Assembly: GCF_005405585.1 (NCBI RefSeq)
Contig: NZ_BJEQ01000002.1
Coordinates: 62,001-126,000 of the forward strand
Source: Agarivorans sp. Toyoura001
GTDB taxonomy: Bacteria; Pseudomonadota; Gammaproteobacteria; Enterobacterales; Celerinatantimonadaceae
Reading direction: 5' to 3'
Length of the DNA stretch: 64,000 nt
In this document: positions 46,834 through 55,899 of the stretch, piece by piece
Position numbering within the stretch: the stretch's first letter is position 1
Layout of the letters: each line of letters opens with the position of its first letter
Notes under the pieces: generated by a model
What the model was told of the DNA's origin: nothing
The model's input: only the letters and a program-made list of their open reading frames with translations
Databases searched by the model: none
Program-made: the position numbers and the translations under genes

Positions 46834-46850
46834 TTCCAGCAACGCTGGAA
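46834..46850. promoter_or_regulatory. Palindrome just upstream of tctC
   Basis: TTCCAGC, 3 nt, GCTGGAA, ending 25 bp before the tctC ATG. It could be the operator of the CitB-type regulator or an mRNA hairpin close to the ribosome-binding site. Confidence 0.45.
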
Positions 46851-46875
46851 ACCCTATGCAACAAGGAGAGCAAGC

Positions 46876-47844
46876 ATGTTAGCCAAGATTAAGTTGGTAA
46901 AAACATTAATAGGGGCCGCTGTATTGGCCACCGGCCTAAGTGGTGCCGTACAAGCAGATGAAGTTCACTTTCTTATTCCCGGCGGTGCCGGTGGTGGCTG
47001 GGATGGCACAGCACGTGGTACCGGTGAAGCTTTAATGAAATCTGGCATTATCGATAAAGTGTCTTATCAAAACATGAGCGGCGGCGGTGGCGGCAAAGCG
47101 ATTGCCCATTTAATCGAAACCGCTAAAACCCAAGAACATACCTTAATGGTGAATTCCACGCCGATCGTGGTGCGCTCACTAACCGGGGTATTCCCACAAT
47201 CATTTCGCGATTTAACCCCCATTGCTGCCACCATTGCAGATTACGGTGCGCTGATTGTTCGCAAAGATTCAAAATATACTCACTGGGACCAAATTGTTGC
47301 CGACTTCAAAGAGAACCCCAACAAAGTAAAAGTAGCAGGTGGTAGCGCCCGAGGTAGCTTAGACCACCTAATAGCAGCTGCAGCCATTAAAAACGAAGGC
47401 TTAGATCCCATGAAGCTTCGCTACGTTGCTTACGACGCTGGCGGTAAAGCTATGGCAGGTTTGCTCTCTGGTGAAACGGCGCTGTTATCAACCGGTTTGG
47501 GCGAAGCGCTTGATATGGCCAAAAATGACCAAGTACGCATTCTAGCCATTACCGCTGAGAAACGGGTAAAAGACGCGCCAGAAGTGCCTACCCTAAAAGA
47601 AATGGGCAACGATACGGTATTTGCTAACTGGCGTGGCTTCTTTGCCGCTCCTGGCACCAGTGAAGCGCAAGCTGAAAAGTTTTCCGACATGCTAAAAGAG
47701 ATGTACGCCACTGGCGAATGGGAAACCGTGCGCTCACGTAATGGTTGGGTAAACAACTTTGTGCCTTACGGCCAGTTCTTCGGTTTCTTAGAACAACAAG
47801 AGAAAACCGTAGGCAGCCTGATGAAAGAACTTGGTTTCTTATAA
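46876..47844 (+). CDS. tctC: TctC tricarboxylate transporter binding protein
   Basis: A 322-residue periplasmic protein with a signal peptide (ending VQADE, residue about 27) and the Bug/TctC fold: VHFLIPGGAGGGWDGTARGTG at the ligand-binding first loop (split here across the GG), VVRSLTGVFPQSFRDLTPIA, and GGSARGSLDHLIAA. It captures citrate or a related tricarboxylate for the TctA/TctB membrane proteins. AAGGAG lies eight bases before the ATG. A partial terminator separates it from tctB. Confidence 0.93.
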   Translation: MLAKIKLVKTLIGAAVLATGLSGAVQADEVHFLIPGGAGGGWDGTARGTGEALMKSGIIDKVSYQNMSGGGGGKAIAHLIETAKTQEHTLMVNSTPIVVRSLTGVFPQSFRDLTPIAATIADYGALIVRKDSKYTHWDQIVADFKENPNKVKVAGGSARGSLDHLIAAAAIKNEGLDPMKLRYVAYDAGGKAMAGLLSGETALLSTGLGEALDMAKNDQVRILAITAEKRVKDAPEVPTLKEMGNDTVFANWRGFFAAPGTSEAQAEKFSDMLKEMYATGEWETVRSRNGWVNNFVPYGQFFGFLEQQEKTVGSLMKELGFL

Positions 47845-47903
47845 TTTCATAAGCCAGCAACTCCCTTGCTGCTTTCTTTGCTTACCGCAGTAATAGGCTA
47901 AGC

Positions 47904-47934
47904 ACCGGTGTCGAGTTCGGCACCGGTATTTTTC
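47904..47934 (+). terminator. Intercistronic hairpin between tctC and tctB
   Basis: ACCGGTG...CACCGGT with an inner CGA/TCG pair and a following ATTTTT. Such a partial terminator would make the binding protein more abundant than the membrane subunits. Confidence 0.65.
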
Positions 47935-47950
47935 AAACTTGGAGCTAACA

Positions 47951-48415
47951 ATGCAAATTAGCAATCAACGAATTGGCGGCCTCATTTTTCTGCTGTTCTC
48001 TTTGTTTTATGGCTACTTTAGCTACGACATAGCGCTATTCCCCGGCGCTGAGTATGAGCCCTTCACCCCGCGTACTTTGCCTCAGTTTTTAGCGCTGAGC
48101 GGGGTGATATGTTCGGTAATTTTGGTAATCACTGGTGGGGCAGATTTTCGAGCCAGTATTAAGCATTTAGTTTGGCAACCTGTGGCTAAGCTGCTGGCGG
48201 CCATGTTCGCTTATGGACTACTGGTGAATTGGTTGGGTTTTGTATTAGCCACCATTATTTTTCTGGTGGTCAGCTTTCGCATTATGGGCGAAACCAAACA
48301 CAAGAAGGCTGCCGCAATAGCCGTGATCTTCACCCTAGTGTTTTGGGCGCTATTAACCCAAATATTAGATATTTATTTAGAACCTGGGCAGCTATGGCAC
48401 TGGTTTAATGGCTGA
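47951..48415 (+). CDS. tctB: TctB small membrane subunit of tricarboxylate transporter
   Basis: A 154-residue membrane protein with four hydrophobic helices, the size and layout of TctB, the small subunit of the tripartite tricarboxylate transporter. It follows tctC and precedes tctA by 25 bp. The start ATG 47951 is preceded by GGAG; the frame is open to 47939. Confidence 0.9.
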   Translation: MQISNQRIGGLIFLLFSLFYGYFSYDIALFPGAEYEPFTPRTLPQFLALSGVICSVILVITGGADFRASIKHLVWQPVAKLLAAMFAYGLLVNWLGFVLATIIFLVVSFRIMGETKHKKAAAIAVIFTLVFWALLTQILDIYLEPGQLWHWFNG

Positions 48416-48440
48416 GCGTAAGCGAATCAAGGAGTAAACG

Positions 48441-49994
48441 ATGTTAGACGGAATTTTAGCAGGGCTTGGCACCGCAGTAATGCCAATGAATCTGATGATG
48501 GTAGTGGTGGGTTGCTTAGTCGGCACCTTTATTGGCATGTTGCCAGGCCTCGGCCCCATTACAGCTATTGCCTTGATGATCCCGCTCACTTATAGCTTAG
48601 AGCCTTCTTCGGGTTTAATTTTGATGGCGGGTGTCTACTACGGGGCCATTTTTGGCGCTTCTTCGTCTTCCATTTTAATCAATGCGCCGGGTTGTAGCGC
48701 AACTGTGGTCACCGCTTTTGATGGCAACCCATTGGCTAAAAAAGGCCAAGCAGGTAAAGCGCTAGCGGTGGCGGCTTACGCTTCGTTCACGGGCGGTACT
48801 CTAGGCGCAATAATGCTGCTGATTGCCGCGCCTGCGTTAGCCTCAGTATCTTTAAGTTTTCAAAGCGCAGACTACTTCGCACTCATGGTATTGGGCTTGT
48901 CGGCGGTGGCTGCATTCTCGGGCAAAGGCCAAGTGCTTAAAGCGATTATGATGACGATTCTCGGTTTAATGCTCGCTACAGTAGGTACCGATAGAAGTGA
49001 GGGCGTAGAGCGCTTCACCTTTGGTCAGCTAGATCTCATCGACGGTTTCAGCTTCTTGCTACTGGCCATGGCAACTTTTGCCTTAGCCGAAACGTTAATG
49101 TCGGTGCTTAAACCTGAAAACCCAAACAACAGTGCCACTGAGCAAAAAATGATGTCGGAGCTGGGTAGCCTTAAGCTCACTAAAGAAGAAGTAAAAAGCG
49201 TGGCCGCGCCTACTTTACGCTCCTCTTTCTTAGGCTTTTTTGTGGGCGTATTGCCCGGTGCTGGCGCAACTATCGCGTCGTTTCTAGCCTATGGTGTAGA
49301 GCGTAACTTAGCCAAACCAGAAGATAAAAAACAATTTGGCGAAGGTTCACTCAAAGGGCTCGCCGCGCCAGAGTCGGCTAATAACGCAGCCTCAACGGGC
49401 TCGTTTGTGCCACTGTTAACACTGGGTATTCCAGGTTCGGGCACAACTGCAGTATTACTCGGTGCGCTGATTGCTTACGGGATTCAGCCAGGGCCTAGAA
49501 TGTACATTGAGCACCCAGATTTATTCTGGTCAATCATCATCTCTATGTACTTTGGTAACGTGATACTGCTTATTCTTAACTTGCCACTCATCCCCTACTT
49601 AGCCAAGTTATTGAATATACCGAGACCTTACCTCATACCGATGATTTTGCTGTTTTCTATCACCGGCGTGTACTTAGTATCTTTCAACAGCATGGACATC
49701 ATGATAATGGTGGCGGTGTGTATGGCGGCCTTGGGTTTGCGCTTACTTAGCTTCCCTATGGCGCCCATGTTGCTGGGCTTTATTCTTGGCGGAATGTTAG
49801 AAGACAACCTGCGCCGAGCACTGCTGATTGGCGATGGCGAACTGAGCTTTTTGTGGGAACGACCGCTCACTCTAACCTTTATTAGCATCGCCGCGCTTGT
49901 ATTATTTAGTCCTTTACTACGACCAATTTGGGAGCGCAGTAAAGCAAGAGCCGAATACGAACAAGCGAAACGTAAAGCGGCAACAAAAATATAG
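48441..49994 (+). CDS. tctA: TctA large membrane subunit of tricarboxylate transporter
   Basis: A 517-residue membrane protein with about twelve helices and duplicated TctA motifs: GTFIGMLPGLGPITAIALM in the first half and FFVGVLPGAGATIASFLAYG in the second, plus ESANNAASTGSFVPLLTLGIPGS (split) in the loop. It is the sodium/proton-driven translocation subunit, acting with TctC and TctB to import citrate-like acids. Confidence 0.93.
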   Translation: MLDGILAGLGTAVMPMNLMMVVVGCLVGTFIGMLPGLGPITAIALMIPLTYSLEPSSGLILMAGVYYGAIFGASSSSILINAPGCSATVVTAFDGNPLAKKGQAGKALAVAAYASFTGGTLGAIMLLIAAPALASVSLSFQSADYFALMVLGLSAVAAFSGKGQVLKAIMMTILGLMLATVGTDRSEGVERFTFGQLDLIDGFSFLLLAMATFALAETLMSVLKPENPNNSATEQKMMSELGSLKLTKEEVKSVAAPTLRSSFLGFFVGVLPGAGATIASFLAYGVERNLAKPEDKKQFGEGSLKGLAAPESANNAASTGSFVPLLTLGIPGSGTTAVLLGALIAYGIQPGPRMYIEHPDLFWSIIISMYFGNVILLILNLPLIPYLAKLLNIPRPYLIPMILLFSITGVYLVSFNSMDIMIMVAVCMAALGLRLLSFPMAPMLLGFILGGMLEDNLRRALLIGDGELSFLWERPLTLTFISIAALVLFSPLLRPIWERSKARAEYEQAKRKAATKI

Positions 49995-50013
49995 CTCAAT
50001 GATGTTAAGTAAT

Positions 50014-50053
50014 ATTGGGATGCCCACTCCCCTCGATATCAGGGCATCCCAAT
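50014..50053. repeat. 12-bp-arm inverted repeat after tctA
   Basis: ATTGGGATGCCC, 16 nt, GGGCATCCCAAT. A perfect long stem 20 bp after the tctA stop, without T run. It may protect the 3' end of the transcript before the true terminator at 50086. Confidence 0.6.
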
Positions 50054-50085
50054 TCCCTGATTAATTCCAGCATATTCAGCAAATA

Positions 50086-50113
50086 AAAAAGGATGGCCTA
50101 AGCCATCCTTTTT
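50086..50113. terminator. Bidirectional terminator between tctA and sstT
   Basis: AAAAAGGATGGC, 4 nt, GCCATCCTTTTT. Perfect 12-bp stem with A and T runs on the two sides; serves the convergent tctA and sstT genes. Confidence 0.9.
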
Positions 50114-50159
50114 ACTAAACAATTAACTGACGATGTTAGCCTTTACGCATAAATAGCGC

Positions 50160-51383
50160 TTAAGCTTTTTCCTCTGCAGCCTTACAGCATGCAGCAGTAA
50201 ACAATACATCGGTAGAGCTGTTTAATGCCGTTTCGGCAGAGTCTTGCAATACGCCGATAATAAAGCCTACAGCAACCACTTGCATGGCCACATCGTTAGA
50301 TACTCCAAATAAGCTACACGCTAATGGAATAAGCAATAACGACCCACCAGCAACACCCGAGGCACCACAAGCAGACACCGCCGCTACTACGCTCAGTAAC
50401 AATGCCGTAGCAAAATCGACTTGAATACCTAAGGTATGCACAGCCGCTAGCGATAACACGGTAATGGTAATTGCAGCACCAGCCATGTTAATAGTGGCAC
50501 CAAGTGGGATAGACACCGAGTAAGTATCTTCATCCAATTTTAAGCGTCGAGCTAGATCCATGTTTACAGGAATATTAGCCGCTGAGCTGCGAGTGAAGAA
50601 GGCGGTAACGCCACTTTCACGTAAACACTTAAATACCAACGGGTAAGGGTTACGACGGATTTTGTAGAACACCAAAATTGGGTTCATCACCAAGGCAATT
50701 AATAACATAGAGCCAATGAGTACCAACAATAGTTGGCTGTAGCCTAGCAATACCGAGAAGCCGGTTTGCGCAATAGTGTTTGCCACCAAGCCAAAAATAC
50801 CAATTGGGGCTAAACGAATAACAAAACGCACAATGCTTGATACGCCCGCAGCCACGTCATTAAACAAGGTTTTGGTGGTGTCAGATGCGCTATGCATGGC
50901 AATACCTAAACCAATTGCCCACGCTAAAATGCCAATGTAGTTGCCATTCATAATGGCGCTAATCGGGTTATCTACCACTTTAAACAACAGAGTATGTAAT
51001 ACCTCGCCAATGCCTTGCGGAGGATTAGCCGAGGTTTCGGTGCTCACTAGCACTAACTCAGTAGGGAACATAAAGCTCATGGCTACCGCCGTTAACGACG
51101 CGGCAAAAGTACCAAATAAATATAAATAGATAATCGGACGAAGCTGAGTATTTTGGCCACGTTTATGGCTAGCTACCGAAGCCGCCACCAACACAAAAAC
51201 CAATACCGGTGCTACGGCTTTTAAAGCGCCAACAAAAAGGCTACCTAACATGCCAATAGACGTAGCCGCACTAGGTGCTAAAACGGCCAAAATGCTACCG
51301 GCGATAATACCGATAAGGATCTGCAGCACTAAACTGCCTTGGGTAATAAATTGTAATATGCTGTTGTTTGATTGTTGTTTCAT
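50160..51383 (-). CDS. sstT: Serine/threonine:sodium symporter SstT
   Basis: A 407-residue inner-membrane protein of the dicarboxylate/amino acid:cation (SDF) family. Diagnostic parts are the helical hairpin with [18 protein letters not shown] and the [15 protein letters not shown] sodium/substrate motif, plus a late hydrophobic [14 protein letters not shown] hairpin tip. SstT imports serine and threonine with sodium. Length is typical of the family. Confidence 0.93.
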   Translation of the reverse strand: MKQQSNNSILQFITQGSLVLQILIGIIAGSILAVLAPSAATSIGMLGSLFVGALKAVAPVLVFVLVAASVASHKRGQNTQLRPIIYLYLFGTFAASLTAVAMSFMFPTELVLVSTETSANPPQGIGEVLHTLLFKVVDNPISAIMNGNYIGILAWAIGLGIAMHSASDTTKTLFNDVAAGVSSIVRFVIRLAPIGIFGLVANTIAQTGFSVLLGYSQLLLVLIGSMLLIALVMNPILVFYKIRRNPYPLVFKCLRESGVTAFFTRSSAANIPVNMDLARRLKLDEDTYSVSIPLGATINMAGAAITITVLSLAAVHTLGIQVDFATALLLSVVAAVSACGASGVAGGSLLLIPLACSLFGVSNDVAMQVVAVGFIIGVLQDSAETALNSSTDVLFTAACCKAAEEKA

Positions 51384-51808
51384 GCTTCTTATGGTCCTTT
51401 AGTGAAGCTATATAATTGGCGAAGGCGTAACCTTATAGGATGAAACACCATAATCACAGACAATAACCACATTAAATTGACACATCGCAAAAACTTTTCA
51501 CTCACCTAGGTTGTACAAGCAATATACAAGTAAGGTTTACACCTAAAAGCCCAACATTTTTAGCTATTGCTCAACTGACTTAGTGTTGCAACTTGTCCTT
51601 AAGCTCAGTATTTACTTACACTTTGATCAGCTGTTCAGGTTTTTGTGGCAATTTTGCAAGCCGTCATTGGCTAAACAAACAGGCGCTTAAGCTAAATTAA
51701 GCACCAAAAGAGAAATATCAAATACAAATAAAACTTGAACAATTTTTTATCAAGGCGTATAACTTGACGAATCGTCACATTGTGACGAAGTGTCAATAAC
51801 GAGAACAA
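51384..51808. other. Intergenic region between divergent sstT and the TetR gene
   Basis: About 425 bp, AT-rich, without a credible ORF. The right end carries two 13-bp operator copies (51765-51777 and 51783-51795) directly before the TetR gene; the rest has no structure I could identify. Confidence 0.5.
51765..51795. promoter_or_regulatory. Paired operators in front of the TetR gene
   Basis: TGACGAATCGTCA (51765-51777, palindromic) and TGACGAAGTGTCA (51783-51795), centres 18 bp apart, ending 13 bp before the TetR ATG. The same pair with the same 18-bp spacing occurs before the exporter operon at 52718, so these are very probably the sites of the TetR protein itself. Confidence 0.75.
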
Positions 51809-52561
51809 ATGAATACCAAAACCAGAAAAGCCCAAGAAATTGCTAACCGTGAAGAGTTGTTGCTCGATATTGCCTTAGAGCTGATGGCTGAAACCGGCTT
51901 TGCTGGCCTAACAATGGATAAAATCACCCAGCGTTCGCAGTATTCAAAAGGCACCGTGTATAACCACTTTGCCTGTAAAGAAGATGTATTGTGTGCTTTA
52001 TGCTGTCGCTCTATGCGTTTACAAATAGAGCTATACCAACGGATTAATGATTTTGCTGGTAGCACTCGAGAGAAGATGATTGCAATGGCCTATGGCTACC
52101 GTTTGTTTAATCGTCTTTACCCCACTCTGTCGATGGTAGTGTTAAGTATGAAAACACCTAACATCATGGAGAAAACCTCGAGTATTCGCAGTACCAGCGT
52201 AAGTGAACACGAAAACAAAATTGTCGGTATTGCGGTTAAGTTGATTGAAGAAGCTGTTGCTTTAGGTGACATACCAGCCAGCCAAAATGTAGATGCCAAT
52301 GCCGCTACATTTGCCGCTTGGTCGATGGCCTTTGGCACCAATGCGCTAAGCAGCGCAGTGGTACATAAATCCAGCAAGTTTTGCTCTGCTGGCTTCGACA
52401 GCCAATACGCATTGCTATACAACGTAAATTTGTTGTGTGACGGGTTAAATTGGAAACCCTTGTCTAATCAACAAGATTACTTAGCCACTTGGCAGCGAAT
52501 AGGCCAAGAGCTATATGCCAAAGAGTTGGCCATGCTGGAGCAAAACGAAACGCTGTATTAA
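51809..52561 (+). CDS. TetR/AcrR-family repressor
   Basis: A 250-residue regulator with the N-terminal TetR helix-turn-helix (residues about 12-58: MAETGFAGLTMDKI, then SQYSKGTVYNHFACKEDVL) and a C-terminal helical ligand domain. It is longer than a minimal TetR protein. Operators of matching sequence lie both before its own gene and before the downstream exporter operon, so it should repress both and release them on binding a hydrophobic inducer; the inducer is unknown. Confidence 0.92.
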   Translation: MNTKTRKAQEIANREELLLDIALELMAETGFAGLTMDKITQRSQYSKGTVYNHFACKEDVLCALCCRSMRLQIELYQRINDFAGSTREKMIAMAYGYRLFNRLYPTLSMVVLSMKTPNIMEKTSSIRSTSVSEHENKIVGIAVKLIEEAVALGDIPASQNVDANAATFAAWSMAFGTNALSSAVVHKSSKFCSAGFDSQYALLYNVNLLCDGLNWKPLSNQQDYLATWQRIGQELYAKELAMLEQNETLY

Positions 52562-52678
52562 GCGCTTTACGCAAACCAGCAATTAGCGAATAAAGATTTG
52601 TAAGTTCTAAGAGTAAAAGTGCCAAGTTGTTCTACTGTTGTTAAGTGGAATAATAAACGCACGCATTTAGATTCAATT

Positions 52679-52705
52679 AAAGCCGCCGATTACTGCGGTT
52701 TTTTT
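52679..52705 (+). terminator. Terminator between the TetR gene and the exporter operon
   Basis: AAAGCCGC, 8 nt, GCGGTTTT with one G-U pair and a run of seven T. It separates the TetR gene from the exporter operon, which must therefore use its own promoter. Confidence 0.75.
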
Positions 52706-52717
52706 AAGCAAAGGAAG

Positions 52718-52748
52718 TGACGATTCGTCAATTTTAGACAAATCGTCA
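52718..52748. promoter_or_regulatory. Paired TetR operators in front of the RND exporter operon
   Basis: TGACGATTCGTCA (52718-52730) and AGACAAATCGTCA (52736-52748), 18 bp apart, the same layout as before the TetR gene. The first matches the operator consensus fully apart from the centre, the second at 11 of 13 positions. Confidence 0.75.
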
Positions 52749-52796
52749 TAATTCACTCTAACCAATTGAATGGTGCAATTGGTAAAGGACAGGGCT

Positions 52797-55112
52797 ATGG
52801 AAAAGAAATTTTTTAATCAAGTGATTGCCAGACCTTGGCTAACACTCATGTTATTAATGTTAGCCGTTGTAGCAATGAGCTCTGGCGGACGCTTTCTTAC
52901 CTTTGTAGGCGATTACCGCATTTTCTTTGGTGAGGACAACCCTCAGCTGCAAGAATTTGAAAGCATGCAAAAGGTGTTTAATAAAACCGATTCGGTCACC
53001 TTTGTTATCTCTCCCAACGAAGGCGATGTATTCAACCCGCAATCTCTCACTCTCATTAAAGAGCTTACCGACGACTCTTGGCTTATTCCCAACTCTACAC
53101 GGGTCGACTCCATCACCAACTTTCAACATACCGAAGCCGTAGAAGATGACCTTTGGGTAGAAGACTTATTGCTAGAGCTAGATATGTTAGATGCTGAAAA
53201 AGTATCTAAAATTGAGCAAGTTAGCCTAAGTGAACAACTACTAGAAAACCGTTTAATTAGCCTAGATGGTCGCGTAGCAGTAGTGGCTGCAACCATCACC
53301 ATCTCTGAAGATGATATGCAGGCCGAGGTACCTAAAACCTCGCAATTTGTACGTGAGCTACAAGCCAAGTATCAGCAAGCCTACCCAGAACATAAAATCT
53401 TGCTCTCTGGCATGATCATGATGAACAACAGCTTCATTGAGCAAAGCCAAAAAGACATGTCCACTTTAGTGCCGCTAATGTTCTTGCTAATTTTAGTAAT
53501 GCTAGCCATTTTGCTGCGCTCGGTATTAGGCATGCTAGCTACCCTAGTGGTGATTGTAGTGACTATTGCCAGCACCATGGGCATGGCCGGTTGGATGGGT
53601 TTTGCACTCAATACCGTTACGGTAAATGTGCCCACCATGGTGATGACCTTAGCAGTGGCCGATTGTGTGCACGTTATCGCCTCAATGCTCTACGAGATGC
53701 GCCAAGGTAAATCTAAAAAAGAAGCCCTCGCCTTTAGTTTAAAAATAAACAACCGCGCTATCTTCCTTACTAGTGCCACCACCGCGATTGGTTTCTTAAC
53801 CTTAAACTTCTCAGATTCACCGCCGTTTCAAGCCTTAGGCACCATTGTGGCGGTGGGTGTAATGCTGGCCTATGTGTATGCACTTACCATATTGCCTGCT
53901 CTGCTTAACATTCTGCCCATTAAACAAACGCCGAGCATTAGCAGCCGCTCAAACTACGACCGCTTAGCAAACTTCGTGATTGATTCTCGCAAGTGGTTAA
54001 TGCCGGTTACGGTAGTTATGATTATTGGCTTCTTGGCCATGATCCCGCGCAACCAGCTAAACGACGTGGCTACGGAGTACTTCAGCAAGCAGGTGGACTT
54101 TCGTCAATCCACAGACTTTATGGAGGAAAATATATCCGGGATTACCACCATTTCTTATGAAATAAGAAGTGGCGAAAGCAGCGGCATTAACCAGCCTCAC
54201 TACATGCAAAAAGTGGCTGACTTTAGCGCTTGGTTACGCCAACAACCAGAGATCGACAACGTAAATAGCATCTCCGACATTATGCGTCGTTTAAACAAAA
54301 ACATGCATGGCGACGACCCAAGCTATTACCTAGTGCCCGAAGAGCGCGAACTCTCTGCCCAGTATTTATTAATGTATGAAATGAGTTTGCCCTACGGCTT
54401 AGATTTAAATAACCAAATCAATGTAGATAAATCGGCAACACGCTTAACCATTACCACCAAAAATATGGGCTCTATCGGCATGATAGCGCTAGAGCAACGC
54501 TCCTTAGATTGGTGGCAACAAAATGCGCCCGAGTACCGAGTAATCGCCGCCAGCCCTAACTTAATGTTTGCTCACATTGGCGAGCGCAATATGCCGCAAG
54601 CCCTCAAAGGTGCATTTTGGGCACTGGTGCTTATCTCGGTGTTAATTGGTATTTCGCTACGTTCACTGCGGCTCACCTTTATTAGCTTGCTACCTAACCT
54701 AGTACCAGCAGGCATTGGCTTTGGTATTTGGGCACTAATCGATGGCAACATAAACCTTGGTTTGTCGATTGTTATTAGCGTTACCTTAGGCATTGTGGTC
54801 GACGACACCGTACACTTCCTTACCAAGTACCAATATGCCCGCAAGCAAGGTAAATCTGCCGAAGACGCAGTGCGCTACGCCTTTGTAACCGTAGGCAAAG
54901 CACTGGCTATTACCACCGCGGTATTGGTAGTTGGCTTCTCAGTATTAATTGGTTCAACCTTTACTATTAACTCCAATATGGGGCTACTTACTTCTATTAT
55001 TATTGCCGTAGCCTTAATCATCGATTTCTTACTACTACCATTACTCTTGATTAGTTTTGACCGTGCAAAGGGAGCAGAAAATGCAGCAGCACTTCAACAA
55101 AAAACCGCTTAG
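52797..55112 (+). CDS. RND/MMPL-family exporter
   Basis: A 771-residue inner-membrane protein of the RND superfamily, MMPL/SSD-like type: two sets of a lone helix, a large periplasmic domain and five helices. The first set includes VPLMFLLILVMLAILLRS and ADCVHVIASMLYEMRQGKSKKEAL (split); the second includes SLLPNLVPAGIGFGIWAL and VVDDTVHFLTKYQYARKQGK. It probably moves a hydrophobic molecule or lipid out of the inner membrane, together with the LolA-like and barrel proteins encoded next. ATG 52797 is preferred: AGGACAGGG precedes it; the frame is open to 52770. Confidence 0.9.
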   Translation: MEKKFFNQVIARPWLTLMLLMLAVVAMSSGGRFLTFVGDYRIFFGEDNPQLQEFESMQKVFNKTDSVTFVISPNEGDVFNPQSLTLIKELTDDSWLIPNSTRVDSITNFQHTEAVEDDLWVEDLLLELDMLDAEKVSKIEQVSLSEQLLENRLISLDGRVAVVAATITISEDDMQAEVPKTSQFVRELQAKYQQAYPEHKILLSGMIMMNNSFIEQSQKDMSTLVPLMFLLILVMLAILLRSVLGMLATLVVIVVTIASTMGMAGWMGFALNTVTVNVPTMVMTLAVADCVHVIASMLYEMRQGKSKKEALAFSLKINNRAIFLTSATTAIGFLTLNFSDSPPFQALGTIVAVGVMLAYVYALTILPALLNILPIKQTPSISSRSNYDRLANFVIDSRKWLMPVTVVMIIGFLAMIPRNQLNDVATEYFSKQVDFRQSTDFMEENISGITTISYEIRSGESSGINQPHYMQKVADFSAWLRQQPEIDNVNSISDIMRRLNKNMHGDDPSYYLVPEERELSAQYLLMYEMSLPYGLDLNNQINVDKSATRLTITTKNMGSIGMIALEQRSLDWWQQNAPEYRVIAASPNLMFAHIGERNMPQALKGAFWALVLISVLIGISLRSLRLTFISLLPNLVPAGIGFGIWALIDGNINLGLSIVISVTLGIVVDDTVHFLTKYQYARKQGKSAEDAVRYAFVTVGKALAITTAVLVVGFSVLIGSTFTINSNMGLLTSIIIAVALIIDFLLLPLLLISFDRAKGAENAAALQQKTA

Positions 55113-55899
55113 TATGTGGCTTAATCGTGCCGCAGTTATCTGTATTAGCCTGTTGTTTAGCCAACAAGCATTAGCAGAAACCGCAGAAGAAAAAGGCTTA
55201 CGCATCGCTCAAGAGCGCAAAGCCTTTGATTTAGGTTGGGTAGACTCTAAAGCCGATACAGAAATGGTGCTGTACAACGCGCAAGGCGATAAAAGCACCC
55301 GCTCTATTCGCATTCAATCTTTAGAAGTGGAAGGCGACGGCGACAAAGCCTTAAGTGTGTTTGACCACCCAGCCGACGTAAAAGGCACCGCCTTTTTAAG
55401 CTTTTCTCACGCCCTAGAGCCAGACGAGCAATGGTTATACCTACCTGCGTTAAAACGGGTAAAACGCATTGGTTCACGCAACAAATCGGGCCCTTACATG
55501 GGCAGTGAGTTTGCCTTTGAAGATCTAAGCTCATTTGAAGTAGAAAAATATACCTACACCTACCTGCGCGACGAAACCATTGCCGGCTTCGACAGCTATG
55601 TAGTGCAAAACGTTCCGGTAGATAAGTACTCAGGTTATACCAAGCAAATTACTTGGATGGACAAAGAAGCCTACCGCGTACACAAAGTAGAGTTTTACGA
55701 CCGTAAAGGTCAGCTACTTAAAAGTCTCACCATGAGTGATTACCAAGTGTATGCCGACAAACATTGGCGTCCTTCTAAAATGCTGATGGTGAACCACCAA
55801 ACCGATAAAAAGACCGAGATGTTTTGGAATAATTATCAGTTTAAAACCGGCGTAAAAGAATCAGACTTCAACAAGAACAAGCTTAAGCGAGCCCGCTAA
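55081..55899 (+). CDS. LolA-like outer-membrane lipoprotein-sorting family protein
   Basis: A 272-residue exported protein (signal peptide about residues 8-33, ending QQALA) with the open beta-barrel sheet of the outer-membrane lipoprotein-sorting family; IRIQSLEVEGDGDKALSVF and LKRVKRIGSRNKSGPYMGSEF are typical. Such proteins carry a lipid moiety across the periplasm. It starts inside the exporter gene (32-nt overlap) behind GGGAG and runs 1 nt into the barrel gene, so the three form one translationally coupled operon. Confidence 0.85.
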   Translation: MQQHFNKKPLSMWLNRAAVICISLLFSQQALAETAEEKGLRIAQERKAFDLGWVDSKADTEMVLYNAQGDKSTRSIRIQSLEVEGDGDKALSVFDHPADVKGTAFLSFSHALEPDEQWLYLPALKRVKRIGSRNKSGPYMGSEFAFEDLSSFEVEKYTYTYLRDETIAGFDSYVVQNVPVDKYSGYTKQITWMDKEAYRVHKVEFYDRKGQLLKSLTMSDYQVYADKHWRPSKMLMVNHQTDKKTEMFWNNYQFKTGVKESDFNKNKLKRAR

